Both the position numbers and the translations under genes were made by a program. A stretch of DNA of 64,000 nucleotides, from assembly GCF_024172085.1 (NCBI RefSeq), contig NZ_JAMZDZ010000001.1:6138001-6202000 (forward strand), given 5' to 3'. The DNA comes from Hamadaea flava (lineage in GTDB: Bacteria; Actinomycetota; Actinomycetes; Mycobacteriales; Micromonosporaceae). The notes beneath the pieces are model-generated. The model searched no databases, had not been told where the DNA came from, and worked only from the letters and a program-made list of their open reading frames with translations. Positions 11,023 through 19,488 of the stretch are shown piece after piece; positions within the stretch are counted from its first letter, which is position 1, and every line of letters starts with the position of its first letter.

Positions 11023-11192
11023 CGCACCCACCCCCAGTTGGCCCCGCGCCCACCCCCTTCCGCGCGATCATGAACCTATGGTCGTGATCGACCGGCGTGT
11101 CGCGTCCCGAGCGCCCTGATCGATCCCGCATGGGACTGATCAACTTGCCGCATCGAGATCAAGTGCCTGCAGCCCGCTGCGGCGGGTGAGAG

Positions 11193-12098
11193 CTAGCGAG
11201 CGGCGGCGTAGGTCGCCGAATGCAGCGCACGAGCCCTGGCCACGACCTCGCCGATCGGCTCCCGGAACTGGATCGCCGGGATGGCCAGCGCACCCTGAAG
11301 ATGGCGAGCCTGCCAGCGCCGCCACGGCTTCGGCCGCGCCCGGCCCAATACGCCGTCCGCATCCCGAAGCCGGAACGAGAGCGACATCCCGTGGCCGAAG
11401 TCGACCCGTTCCACTTCGGCCCAGCCGAAGGTCAGCCCGAGGTGTGGGATGGTCACGCCGTCGGCGTCCATAGCGACGAGTGCGCCTCGTCCCCGTGGGG
11501 TGATCGCGGCCGCCGCGACATGAATCCCGCCGAGGCAGATTCCGAACGCCACCACGGTGCCCTTGGCCCAGGGCGCGAGTGCGGTCAGCACGGCGGGCGC
11601 GTCCTCGGCCACGACCTCGTCGACGCCATGGAGCAGGAACACCGTCATGGCGACGGTGAAGGCGCCCCACGTGACGGGGGCGAGATCGAAGCCGGGAAGG
11701 AACAGTCGTCGATGGGCGACGAACGGTTCGCTCGACGGCCGGTGTATCGCGTTGATCAGCGCCTCGGTGTTCACGCGCTCGACCTGCTCGATGTTGCGTC
11801 CGCTGAAGCCGTACCAGAACGCCCAGGTCACCATGACGACCAGGAAGGACAGGTACCAGGCGAGGATGAGGAGATCGACTCCGGCGGAGGAGTCGTACCG
11901 GATCGAGCGCGGCAGGAACGTGGGCAACAGGGCCAGCGCCATGTACGGGGACATCCAGACCATGAGGCGGCGGGCGCGGGCTCCCCAGTTCGCCGCCGCC
12001 CGCTGGATCGCCGGGTCCGGGTGCGGATACCCGCTTTCCGCTAGCTGCTGGATCTCCCTCCGCGTCGTACGCGGAAGGTCCCGCCAGCGCAGCGTCAT
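11193..12098 (-). CDS. Membrane protein with C-terminal PH-like domain
   Basis: A 301-residue protein of unknown function. It has four hydrophobic segments (around LMVWMSPYMALALLPTFL, LLILAWYLSFLVVMVTWAF, WGAFTVAMTVFLLHGV, AFGICLGGIHVAAAAI). The cytoplasmic tail (VAMDADGVTIPHLGLTFGWAEVE) has the D-G-V...W-E-V pattern of bacterial PH-like domains. Its ATG overlaps the stop of the upstream gene by four bases (ATGA). That gene has the same kind of tail, so the two look like diverged paralogues working together at the membrane. Confidence 0.75.
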   Translation of the reverse strand: MTLRWRDLPRTTRREIQQLAESGYPHPDPAIQRAAANWGARARRLMVWMSPYMALALLPTFLPRSIRYDSSAGVDLLILAWYLSFLVVMVTWAFWYGFSGRNIEQVERVNTEALINAIHRPSSEPFVAHRRLFLPGFDLAPVTWGAFTVAMTVFLLHGVDEVVAEDAPAVLTALAPWAKGTVVAFGICLGGIHVAAAAITPRGRGALVAMDADGVTIPHLGLTFGWAEVERVDFGHGMSLSFRLRDADGVLGRARPKPWRRWQARHLQGALAIPAIQFREPIGEVVARARALHSATYAAAR

Positions 12099-12835
12099 CT
12101 GCCCTCCACCGATGCCCTCTTGTACGCGTGGGCCGTCTGGAGCAGTTCCACCAGGGGAGCCTGAAGCCAGCCGGCCCGGAGGAAGACGCAGCCCCCGTTG
12201 CGGGCGGCGGCGCGCCGCATCCGGCGGCTGACCAGGCTGGCTTCCGGATCGGCGAGGTGCAGGGCCAGCCCCAGGTGGTGGGTGTCCGAGTCGGGGATCG
12301 GCCAGATCGCGGCGATCTCCGGCCAGCGGAGCGTGATCCGGGCCTTCGGCAGTTCGACGCCGTCCGGCGTCAGCCGGAGCGCCACCCCGGGCAGCCGGGG
12401 CATGAACGGGCTGGAGTACGCCTCCACCGCGACGAAGAAGGGCAGGGCAGCGACGATGAGCACGTTGGCCAGGACGACTAGGCCGCGTCCGTCGGCGTAG
12501 GTGTACACCACGCAATAGACCAGCACGATCAGCGGGAATGTGTTGTCCAGATGCCACCAGCGCGTACGCACGTCGCGGCGATCCGGTGGCACATGGCCGG
12601 CGGCGCTCAGCGAATGCAACGCCTCGACTGCACGGGGTAGGGCGGATTGGCGTTTCACCGTGATGACGAGGCCGCCGAACACCAGCGCGACCCCGGGCAC
12701 CGCCAGCAAGGGCGGAGCTTCCAACCACCACAGGAAGACGAGGCAGGCCATCGCGCCGGCCGCGACGATGGAACCGCGACGCTCCAACGTCCGGTAGGCG
12801 CGTACAGCTTCGTCGGGGGTGAGCGACGACTGCAT
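12095..12835 (-). CDS. Membrane protein with PH-like domain, paralogue of downstream gene
   Basis: A 246-residue protein of unknown function starting at the ATG at 12835 (MQSSLTPDEAVRAYRTLERR). It has two N-terminal hydrophobic segments (IVAAGAMACLVFLWWL, LLAVPGVALVFGGLVI), another pair in the middle (FPLIVLVYCVVYTY, LANVLIVAALPFFVAV) and a tail RLTPDGVELPKARITLRWPE resembling a bacterial PH-like fold. It is translationally coupled to the next gene. It is divergent from leuB, with 118 bases between the starts. Confidence 0.75.
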   Translation of the reverse strand: MQSSLTPDEAVRAYRTLERRGSIVAAGAMACLVFLWWLEAPPLLAVPGVALVFGGLVITVKRQSALPRAVEALHSLSAAGHVPPDRRDVRTRWWHLDNTFPLIVLVYCVVYTYADGRGLVVLANVLIVAALPFFVAVEAYSSPFMPRLPGVALRLTPDGVELPKARITLRWPEIAAIWPIPDSDTHHLGLALHLADPEASLVSRRMRRAAARNGGCVFLRAGWLQAPLVELLQTAHAYKRASVEGR

Positions 12836-12953
12836 CTCGCAATTGTGAGGGCTGCTCGCCACGTGCGGGGGGCGTACCAGAAAGTGGGACGCGAGTACCG
12901 CTTCGTAGGACGGTGGCCGTACAGTCGAGCGTACCCAACGGAGTGGAGACGTC

Positions 12954-14000
12954 GTGCGCATCGCAGTCGTGGCTGGTGACGGCATCGGGACCGAGGTGGT
13001 CGCCGAGGGACTCAAGGTGCTGCGCACCTTGCTGCCTTCCGTCGAGACCACCGAATACGACCTCGGCGCGGCACGATACCACCGGACCGGCGAGGTGCTG
13101 CCCGCCAGCGTCCAGGAGGAACTGGCCCAGCACGACGCGATCCTGCTCGGCGCGGTCGGTGACCCCAGCGTACCGCCGGGCGTCCTGGAGCGCGGGCTGC
13201 TGCTGAAGCTCCGGTTCGACTTCGACCAGTACGTCAACCTGCGCCCGAGCCGGCTGTGGCCGGGCACCGCCGGTCCGCTGGCCGGGGTGAAGCCGGGCGA
13301 GATCGACTTCGTCGTGGTCCGGGAGGGCACCGAGGGTCTCTACACCGGCGCGGGCGGCACCATGCACCGCGGGACGCCGGCCGAGGTGGCGACCGAGGAG
13401 AGCCTCAACACCCGGCACGGTGTCGAGCGCGTCATCCGCGACGCGTTCGAGCGGGCGACCCGGCGCGAGCGCCACAAGGTCACCATGGTGCACAAGACGA
13501 ACGTGCTGAGCCACGCCGGCGGACTCTGGGCGCGGACGTTCGACGCGGTCAAGGCGGAGTACCCGGACATCGCGACCGAGTACCAGCACGTCGACGCGGC
13601 TTCGATGTTCATGGTGACGAACCCGCAGCGCTATGACGTGATCGTGACGGACAACCTGTTCGGCGACATCCTGACCGACATCGCCGCTGCGGTGACGGGT
13701 GGCATCGGCCTGGCGGCCAGCGGCTGCATCAACCCGCTTTCGGCGTACCCGTCGATGTTCGAGCCGGTGCACGGATCCGCACCGGACATCGCGGGCAAGG
13801 GCGTCGCGGACCCGGTGGCCGCGATTCTGTCGGTGGGTCTGTGCCTGGACCACCTCGGCCACCCCGAGGCGGCGCAGAAGATCAATGACGCGGTGGCGGC
13901 GGAGCTCACGCAGCGTAACGGCGCCGCGGTCGTGACCGCCGAGGTCGGCGACCGTGTCGCCCAGTTCGTATCCGGCGGCGCCGTAGTAGGCGCGCAGTAG
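12954..14000 (+). CDS. leuB: 3-isopropylmalate dehydrogenase
   Basis: NAD-dependent oxidative decarboxylation of 3-isopropylmalate in leucine synthesis. The 348-residue protein shows the beta-decarboxylating dehydrogenase signatures: [22 protein letters not shown], the substrate/metal helix [20 protein letters not shown], and [14 protein letters not shown]. The GTG start matches family N-termini ([12 protein letters not shown]). It precedes ilvE, so leucine synthesis and transamination are adjacent. Confidence 0.97.
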   Translation: MRIAVVAGDGIGTEVVAEGLKVLRTLLPSVETTEYDLGAARYHRTGEVLPASVQEELAQHDAILLGAVGDPSVPPGVLERGLLLKLRFDFDQYVNLRPSRLWPGTAGPLAGVKPGEIDFVVVREGTEGLYTGAGGTMHRGTPAEVATEESLNTRHGVERVIRDAFERATRRERHKVTMVHKTNVLSHAGGLWARTFDAVKAEYPDIATEYQHVDAASMFMVTNPQRYDVIVTDNLFGDILTDIAAAVTGGIGLAASGCINPLSAYPSMFEPVHGSAPDIAGKGVADPVAAILSVGLCLDHLGHPEAAQKINDAVAAELTQRNGAAVVTAEVGDRVAQFVSGGAVVGAQ

Positions 14001-14162
14001 CACCACGGCCCGGCCGTGGCCGGGCGCGAGCTTTCTCCCGTTGTCCGGCACAGCCCGGGTCTGCAGTTGAACGACCGTTAGAGGTAAGTTTCAGCCAGAC
14101 CACGGTGACGCCCGCAGCGCGGCCTCGTCACCCCAGTGGCATCAGATGGAGGGCACGCCGCC

Positions 14163-15248
14163 ATGGGAGACCAGTTCGAGATCCACCCCAACCCCCACCC
14201 GGTCGCGCGGGCGGAGCGCGAGGCGCTCCTGGCCAACCCCGGTTTCGGCCGGGTATTCACGGACCACATGGTGACCATCAAGTACGCGGAGGGCAAGGGC
14301 TGGTACGACGCGCGTGTCGAGGCGCGTGGACCCCTCCCGCTCGATCCCGCGACGGCGGTGCTCCATTACGCGCAGGAGATCTTCGAGGGGCTGAAGGCAT
14401 ATCAGCTCGCCGACGGCGGGGTGAGCCTGTTCCGGGCGGACGCCAACGCCGCGCGCTTCGTCGACTCGGCCCAGCGGATGGCGATGGCGCCGTTGCCGCC
14501 GGAGCTGTTCCTCGGCGCGATCCGCGAGCTCGTCACGATCGACCGCGACTGGATCCCGGGCACCGAGGAGGCCAGCCTCTACCTGCGGCCGTTCCAGATC
14601 GCCAGCGAGGTGTTCCTCGGCGTGCGGCCGGCCAAGGAGTACATCTTCTGCGTGATCGCCTCGCCGGTCGGCGCGTACTTCACCGGTGGCGTCAAGCCGG
14701 TCTCGCTGTGGGTCTCCAGTGAGTACACCCGCGCCGCGCCCGGCGGCACCGGCGCGGCCAAGTGCGGCGGCAACTACGCGGCCTCGCTCGCGCCGATGGT
14801 CGAGGCCGCCGAGAAGGGCTGCGACCAGGTCGTCTTCCTGGACGCGGTGGAGCGCAAGTACGTGGACGAGCTGGGCGGCATGAACGTCTTCCTGGTCCTC
14901 GACGACGGCACGCTCGTGACGCCGCCGCTGACCGGCACCATCCTGCCGGGCATCACGCGTGACTCGCTCATGACGCTGGCCCGGGCCGACGGCCGCGCCA
15001 TCGAGGAGCGGCCGATCAGCATGGACGAGTGGCGCGAGGGCGCGCTCAGCGGCCGGGTGGTCGAGTCGTTCGCCTGCGGCACGGCCGCGGTGGTCACGCC
15101 GATCGGGACCATCCGGTCCGAGGCGGGGGACTTCACCATCGCCGACGGCGGCACCGGCCCGGTCACCGACTCGCTGCGCAAGCGCATCCTGGACATCCAG
15201 TGGGGCCGGGCTGCGGACCCCTATGGCTGGACGTCTCGCCTCCTCTGA
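14163..15248 (+). CDS. ilvE: Branched-chain amino acid aminotransferase
   Basis: PLP-dependent transamination of the branched-chain 2-keto acids, the last step for Val, Ile and Leu. The 361-residue class IV aminotransferase has EIFEGLKAY, YLRPFQIASE, the PLP lysine in GAAKCGGNYAASLAP, and CDQVVFLDAVERKYVDELGGM. The ATG at 14163 is preceded by GGAGGG at a good distance; an in-frame GTG at 14136 is less likely. A 12-bp hairpin follows the stop. Confidence 0.97.
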   Translation: MGDQFEIHPNPHPVARAEREALLANPGFGRVFTDHMVTIKYAEGKGWYDARVEARGPLPLDPATAVLHYAQEIFEGLKAYQLADGGVSLFRADANAARFVDSAQRMAMAPLPPELFLGAIRELVTIDRDWIPGTEEASLYLRPFQIASEVFLGVRPAKEYIFCVIASPVGAYFTGGVKPVSLWVSSEYTRAAPGGTGAAKCGGNYAASLAPMVEAAEKGCDQVVFLDAVERKYVDELGGMNVFLVLDDGTLVTPPLTGTILPGITRDSLMTLARADGRAIEERPISMDEWREGALSGRVVESFACGTAAVVTPIGTIRSEAGDFTIADGGTGPVTDSLRKRILDIQWGRAADPYGWTSRLL

Positions 15249-15262
15249 GTCTCACCCGCATT

Positions 15263-15295
15263 TCAGGGATACGCCGAAAGCACGCGTATCCCTGA
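15263..15295 (+). terminator. Palindromic repeat D / terminator after ilvE
   Basis: TCAGGGATACGC (15263-15274) pairs perfectly with GCGTATCCCTGA (15284-15295), loop 9, followed by TC. The outer arms (TCAGGGAT/ATCCCTGATC) match those of the longer 53-bp palindromes elsewhere in the window. It probably terminates ilvE and the opposing small gene. Confidence 0.7.
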
Positions 15296-15369
15296 TCTGT
15301 TTTCGCCAGGCACCCAGGACGAGCGGTGGGCTCGCTAGGTGCGCTCGATGGGCGACAGGGAGTCGGCCG

Positions 15370-15543
15370 TCAGCGACGCGGCGGCCGCGACGACGTCGGC
15401 CGCGCGCCCGCCGGGCGGGAGCCGACCGGGCGTGACCCGGCCGGACGGGTTCCGGCCCAGCTCATCGAACGGGTGACCCCGGTAAGGGTGTCGACGTCGG
15501 TGCCGGGGCGTCCTAGGTTTGCGGGAGTGCTGTGGTGTGCCAT
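15370..15543 (-). CDS. Small basic Arg-Pro-rich protein
   Basis: A 57-residue open frame of unknown function, beginning MAHHSTPANLGRPGTDVDTL. It has an excellent ribosome site: AAGGAG six bases before the ATG. The second half is a run of RPAGSRPVGSRPAGARP-type repeats ending in PPRR, so it is strongly basic and probably disordered. It lies 96 bases downstream of the prim-pol-like gene on the same strand and may be co-transcribed. I recognise no family. The strong ribosome site is the main reason to call it real. Confidence 0.5.
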   Translation of the reverse strand: MAHHSTPANLGRPGTDVDTLTGVTRSMSWAGTRPAGSRPVGSRPAGARPTSSRPPRR

Positions 15544-15639
15544 GTCAAACTCCTTCGATACCCCGACCAACGACAGCAGACGTGGCCGGACACTGGCACA
15601 CCCCCAGCAATCGGACATTGTGCAGGGTATCGCGGACGT

Positions 15640-16416
15640 TCAGGCGGCCCGGCGTAGAACTTCCATGGATGCGTCCGTTGTAGACCGTGCGGATCTCCGC
15701 AACGTCATGGGATACACCGTCGCCGCAGGGGCGGGCGGCGCGGGCGTGATCGTCCGGCTGTGCCGGGAGTCCAGCAGCGACGCGTCCAGCGCCACCATCG
15801 CCGCGAGGAGCGCCTGCTGCGCCTGGTCGCTGGTCGGCAGGCGCCAGCCGACGTCGTCCGGCGACACCTCCCAGCGGACGGGACCGCTTCGCAACCGGGT
15901 CGGCGGCAGGGGGACCCAGGAATCCGTGGCGTGGCACAGGACGTCCTCGCGGCTCGACAGCTCCGGGCACAGCCGTGCCGCCTCCCCTTCGGTACGCACG
16001 AAGAACATCCACCGGTCCTGTGGAGTGACCGCGACGGGTCCCCGCAGTGCGCCGGTGACCGACGGCCGGCCGGGCCCGGTGACCGGACCGCAGACGGCGC
16101 GCGCGCCCAGCAGTGCCGGAACCTCGATGACCTCGATCCCGTGGCCGGTGGCCAGGAGCAGCGAGTACGGCGCGTCCTGCCACCATTCCTCGACCTGCGC
16201 CGGATCGGTGGTGGCGTCGGAGTCCCAATGGGCCAGTGCCGGGTGGCACGAACTGGTGACGCACCCCGGCCGTCCACATTCGAATCGAGACGGCGCCTCG
16301 TCGCCCGCGGGTTCGAGCCAAGCCCCCGGCGTGACGGTCCAGTCCTGTTCCGCGAAGCGCATCGCGGCTCGCCGAAGTCGGAAGTGGGACACCCATCTGT
16401 CGATGGCCCAATGCAT
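15640..16416 (-). CDS. Bifunctional primase/polymerase N-terminal-like protein
   Basis: A 258-residue protein resembling the small actinobacterial prim-pol-like proteins (PF09250 type). It shows the order RFAEQDWTVTPGAWLEP, a cysteine cluster FECGRPGCVTSSCHPALAHW, then DPAQVEEWWQDAPYSLLLAT and GIEVIEVPALLGA. In true prim-pols this last segment carries acidic catalytic residues (D-x-D); here it reads IEVIEVP, so catalysis is doubtful. The ATG at 16416 has a GGGGG tract upstream. It is divergent from the XRE regulator, and this pair with a flavoprotein gene recurs in actinomycetes as far as I recall. The role is unknown. Confidence 0.7.
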   Translation of the reverse strand: MHWAIDRWVSHFRLRRAAMRFAEQDWTVTPGAWLEPAGDEAPSRFECGRPGCVTSSCHPALAHWDSDATTDPAQVEEWWQDAPYSLLLATGHGIEVIEVPALLGARAVCGPVTGPGRPSVTGALRGPVAVTPQDRWMFFVRTEGEAARLCPELSSREDVLCHATDSWVPLPPTRLRSGPVRWEVSPDDVGWRLPTSDQAQQALLAAMVALDASLLDSRHSRTITPAPPAPAATVYPMTLRRSARSTTDASMEVLRRAA

Positions 16417-16632
16417 CTCGTCGTACCCCCTATCCGTTGACCTGCTGCGCTTCCACCTGGTGTTTCCGAAGTTGCCGCATTGCCGAACATCACTGTGCGG
16501 TACGGCGTCACCGGTACGGCGTACATCTCGTTGGACCAGGCAACAGCTTGTGCAACTTGCATCGAAAATTACGAGCGAGAGCGGTAACCTCAGCGCACAT
16601 GGTGTGCGACTAGCCCCGGGGAGGTCGAGCAC

Positions 16633-17862
16633 GTGGACGAGCTGCCGATAGGACGACGGGTCGCCTACTGGCGCAACCGCCGGAAGATGTCCCAGCAGGT
16701 CTTCGCCGACCGCCTAGGCAAGTCCAAGAGTTGGGTCGACAAAGTCGAGCGCGGCGTACGCCGGCTGGACAAGTTCTCCGTGGTCTACGAGATCGCCGAT
16801 GTGCTTCAGGTCGACGTGCAACTGTTGCTGGGCAAGGAACCTGAGCGCAAACCGGAGTCGGTCAACTGTGTCGACGCCGTCGAGGTCGCCGAGATCCGTG
16901 CCGCGTTGGAGCGTTACGACGCGTTCAGCGCGTTCTTCAGCCCGGCCGGCGAACCGCCGCCCGTCCCGGAGATGCACAAGGCGGTGAACCACGCCTGGCT
17001 GACCTTCCAGCACGCGCGATACGGCGTACTGGCGCGGAGTCTGCCGAAGTTGCTGCGGGACGCGCAGGCCGCCGACACGGCGTACGCGGCGACCGATCAA
17101 GCGACCGACGTCGCGAAACTGCTCGGGCAGGTCTACCAGATCTCCTCGTCGGTGCTGCGCAAGCTCGGCGAATTGGAGCTGGCCTGGCTGGCCGCCGACC
17201 GGTCGATCGCAGTGGCGCAGCGCGCCGGAGATCCGTTGCTGGCCGGCACCGCGACCTATCGCGTGGGCTCGGCGCTGCTCGCCCTCGGCCGGGCGCGCCC
17301 GGCGTTGGAGATCAACGTCAACGTGGCGAACCGGCTCGCCCCCGGGACCGGCGACTCGTCACCCGAACAGCTTTCCGTGTACGGCATGCTGCTCCTTCAG
17401 GGTGCCATGGCAGCGGCCCGGATCGGTGACAGCGCGACGATGCGCGACCTGCTCGACGGCGCGGCCGACGCGGGCGCAGCGGTCGGCGAGGACCAGAACC
17501 ATTACTGGAGCTGCTTCGGGCCGACGAACGTGCTGCTGCACCGGGCCGCGGCCAGCGTCGAGATCGGCGAGGGCGGCCTCGCGGTCAACGTGCACGAGCA
17601 GAGCATCCCGGCGTCGTCGTTCACGACGCTGATGCCGGAGCGCCGGGCGCATCACTTCCTCGACATGGCCCGCGGGTTCGCCCAGGTCGGCGACGTCGAC
17701 CGGGCGGGAGAGATGTTGCTGGAGGGCGATCGGCTCGCGGCGGCCGAGATCCGCTGCCGTCCCATCGCGCACGAGGTACTCTCGGACGTCCTCCGGCGAA
17801 CCAAGGGCACCCCGTCGGCGCCCATCGCGGAACTGGCCGAGCACATGGGAGTCGGCGTTTGA
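16633..17862 (+). CDS. XRE-family regulator with TPR-like sensor domain
   Basis: A 409-residue DNA-binding protein. The N-terminal XRE helix-turn-helix (IGRRVAYWRNRRKMSQQVFADRLGKSKSW, shown in part here as SQQVFADRLGKSKSWVDKVE) is followed by a long alpha-helical, TPR-like region (repeated LAAADRSIAVAQRAGDP-type helices). GTG start with GGGGAGG upstream. Its stop overlaps the TTG start of the flavoprotein by four bases, so the two are coupled. The 216-base divergent promoter region has lower GC and a repeated GGTACGGCGT (16499 and 16513, 14 bases apart), a possible operator. Confidence 0.85.
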   Translation: MDELPIGRRVAYWRNRRKMSQQVFADRLGKSKSWVDKVERGVRRLDKFSVVYEIADVLQVDVQLLLGKEPERKPESVNCVDAVEVAEIRAALERYDAFSAFFSPAGEPPPVPEMHKAVNHAWLTFQHARYGVLARSLPKLLRDAQAADTAYAATDQATDVAKLLGQVYQISSSVLRKLGELELAWLAADRSIAVAQRAGDPLLAGTATYRVGSALLALGRARPALEINVNVANRLAPGTGDSSPEQLSVYGMLLLQGAMAAARIGDSATMRDLLDGAADAGAAVGEDQNHYWSCFGPTNVLLHRAAASVEIGEGGLAVNVHEQSIPASSFTTLMPERRAHHFLDMARGFAQVGDVDRAGEMLLEGDRLAAAEIRCRPIAHEVLSDVLRRTKGTPSAPIAELAEHMGVGV

Positions 17863-18398
17863 CCGTCCTATATGTAGTCACGTGCGGCTCGCCCGCCGCG
17901 CGGGACGTGGCACGCCTCGTCACGAGCGCACAGGAGATCGGCTGGCAGGTCTGCGTCGTCGCGACCCCCGACGGCCGCAAGTTCATCGACGTTCCCGCGA
18001 TCGCCGAGCAGACCGGGTACGCCGTCCGCAGCACCTTCAAGAACCCCGGCGAACCGGATCTGCTCCCGGCCGCCGACGCGATGATCGTCGCGCCCGCGAC
18101 CGCCAACACGATCGCCAAATGGGCGGCCGGCATCGCCGACACGCTCGCGCTCGGTCTGCTCTGCGAAGGACTCGGCCGTGGCCTGCCGATCGTCGCCGTA
18201 CCCTTCACGAACTCCGGGATGGCCGGCCACCCGGCGTTCGTGGAGTCACTCGAACGGCTACGGGGCTGGGGGGTGACCGTCCTCTGGGGGCAGGACATCC
18301 TGCCGACGTTCCGGCCCGGCGAGGGCGACGCGCATTTCGAGGCGATGCCGTGGGACCTCGCGCTGAGCGAGATCCGCAAACGCCTCGATGTGGCCTAG
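17859..18398 (+). CDS. Flavoprotein of the phosphopantothenoylcysteine decarboxylase fold
   Basis: A 179-residue protein of the HFCD flavoprotein family: VLYVVTCGSPAARDVARL, then the FMN-site block ADAMIVAPATANTIAKWAAG and IADTLALGLLCEG. It lacks the CoaB half of Dfp, so it is not the CoA enzyme itself. TTG start overlapping the regulator stop. The tight coupling suggests that it senses or modifies a small molecule relevant to the XRE-TPR protein; the substrate is unknown. Confidence 0.8.
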   Translation: MTVLYVVTCGSPAARDVARLVTSAQEIGWQVCVVATPDGRKFIDVPAIAEQTGYAVRSTFKNPGEPDLLPAADAMIVAPATANTIAKWAAGIADTLALGLLCEGLGRGLPIVAVPFTNSGMAGHPAFVESLERLRGWGVTVLWGQDILPTFRPGEGDAHFEAMPWDLALSEIRKRLDVA

Positions 18399-18434
18399 TC
18401 TGCCCCGAACCCTCTCGGATACTGTGGGGTCGCT

Positions 18435-18448
18435 GAGCGTTAACGCTC
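18435..18448. promoter_or_regulatory. Palindromic operator upstream of the GAPDH paralogue
   Basis: GAGCGTTAACGCTC is a 14-bp perfect palindrome 28 bases before the GTG, just downstream of a GGATACTGT segment that could be a -10. The position fits repression of the GAPDH-like gene. No regulator can be assigned from sequence alone. Confidence 0.5.
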
Positions 18449-18476
18449 CGTCGGCGACTCCAAGGGGGACGATCGG

Positions 18477-19478
18477 GTGGCGGTCAGGGTCGGCATCAAC
18501 GGCATGGGCCGCATCGGGCGAACCTTCTGGCGGGTGAGCCTGTCCCGGCCCGAGCTGGACGTGGTCGCGATCAACGACATCGCCCCCGCCGCCAACCTGG
18601 CCTACCTCATGAAATACGACTCGGTGCGTGGCCGGCTCCCGGCCGACATCACGAGTACGCCGAACGCGATCACGGTCGACGGCATGCCCGTCGCGGTGTA
18701 CCAGGAGGCGGAGCCCGGCCGGGTGCCGTGGGGTGATCTCGGCGTCGACGTCGTCCTGGAGGCGACCGGCCAGTTCTTCTCGGCCAACCTCGCGGCCGCC
18801 CATCTGCGCGCCGGCGCGAAGCGGGTGCTGATCTCGACGGCCACAGTGGACGCTGACGCGACCGTCCTGATGGGAGTCAACGAGGAGGGGCTCGACCGCG
18901 ATCGTCACCGGATCGTGTCGCCCGCCTGCTGCACCAGCAGCGCCGTCGTGCCGATCCTCGCCGTCCTGCGCAACCTCGGCGAGTTGAAGGAAGGCACGCT
19001 CACCACCGTCCACGCGTACGACGCGACGAAGAGCGCGCTGCTGGACTCGCCGCACTGGAACCCGCGGATGGGCCGGGCGGCGGCGGCCAACCTGATCCCG
19101 GTGCCGCTCAAGCCGGGCAGCCTGCACGCGATGGGCGTGGCCGTCCCGGAGCTAGCCGGTCGCCTCGACGGGCTGCACGTCCGGGTGCCCGCGATCATCG
19201 GCTGCCTCGCCGACCTCGTCGTACGCATGCCGCACGCGCCTGCGGCGGAAGCTGTCAACGCCGCGCTCGCCGCGGCTGCGGCCGGGCACTTCAAGGGCGT
19301 GCTCGGCTACACCGAGGAACCGGTGGTCTCCTCCGACATCGTCGGGGCGGCCGAGTCGAGCATCGTCGACGGGCAGTTCACCACTGTCGTCGGCGACACG
19401 GTGAAGGTCGTGGCCTGGTACGACAACGAGTGGGGTTTCGCCCACCGCCTGGCCGACGTCACCGGCCTGCTCGGGTAG
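18477..19478 (+). CDS. gap: Divergent glyceraldehyde-3-phosphate dehydrogenase paralogue
   Basis: A 333-residue phosphorylating-GAPDH family protein. The NAD loop GINGMGRIGRTFWR, the catalytic cysteine (Cys152 in SPACCTSSAV), TTVHAYDATKSALLD and the C-terminal WYDNEWGFAHRLAD are all present. It departs from the usual SCTTNC (here CCTSSA), and the phosphate-site segment that normally reads like STGAAKA is IPVPLKPGSLHAMG. It is not beside pgk or tpiA. It may be a specialised or inhibitor-tolerant isozyme, or act on another aldehyde phosphate. GTG start with AAGGGGGA upstream and a 14-bp palindrome in the promoter region. Confidence 0.85.
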   Translation: MAVRVGINGMGRIGRTFWRVSLSRPELDVVAINDIAPAANLAYLMKYDSVRGRLPADITSTPNAITVDGMPVAVYQEAEPGRVPWGDLGVDVVLEATGQFFSANLAAAHLRAGAKRVLISTATVDADATVLMGVNEEGLDRDRHRIVSPACCTSSAVVPILAVLRNLGELKEGTLTTVHAYDATKSALLDSPHWNPRMGRAAAANLIPVPLKPGSLHAMGVAVPELAGRLDGLHVRVPAIIGCLADLVVRMPHAPAAEAVNAALAAAAAGHFKGVLGYTEEPVVSSDIVGAAESSIVDGQFTTVVGDTVKVVAWYDNEWGFAHRLADVTGLLG

Positions 19479-19488
19479 CGTCTGCCGA

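Noticed and set aside
11193-14051. A 952-codon open frame on the minus strand
   Set aside because: Only its last third is a real gene; the rest is antisense to leuB and out of frame with the second membrane protein.
15640-16416. Active DNA primase/polymerase
   Set aside because: The segment that should carry the D-x-D catalytic pair reads IEVIEVP, so activity is not claimed.
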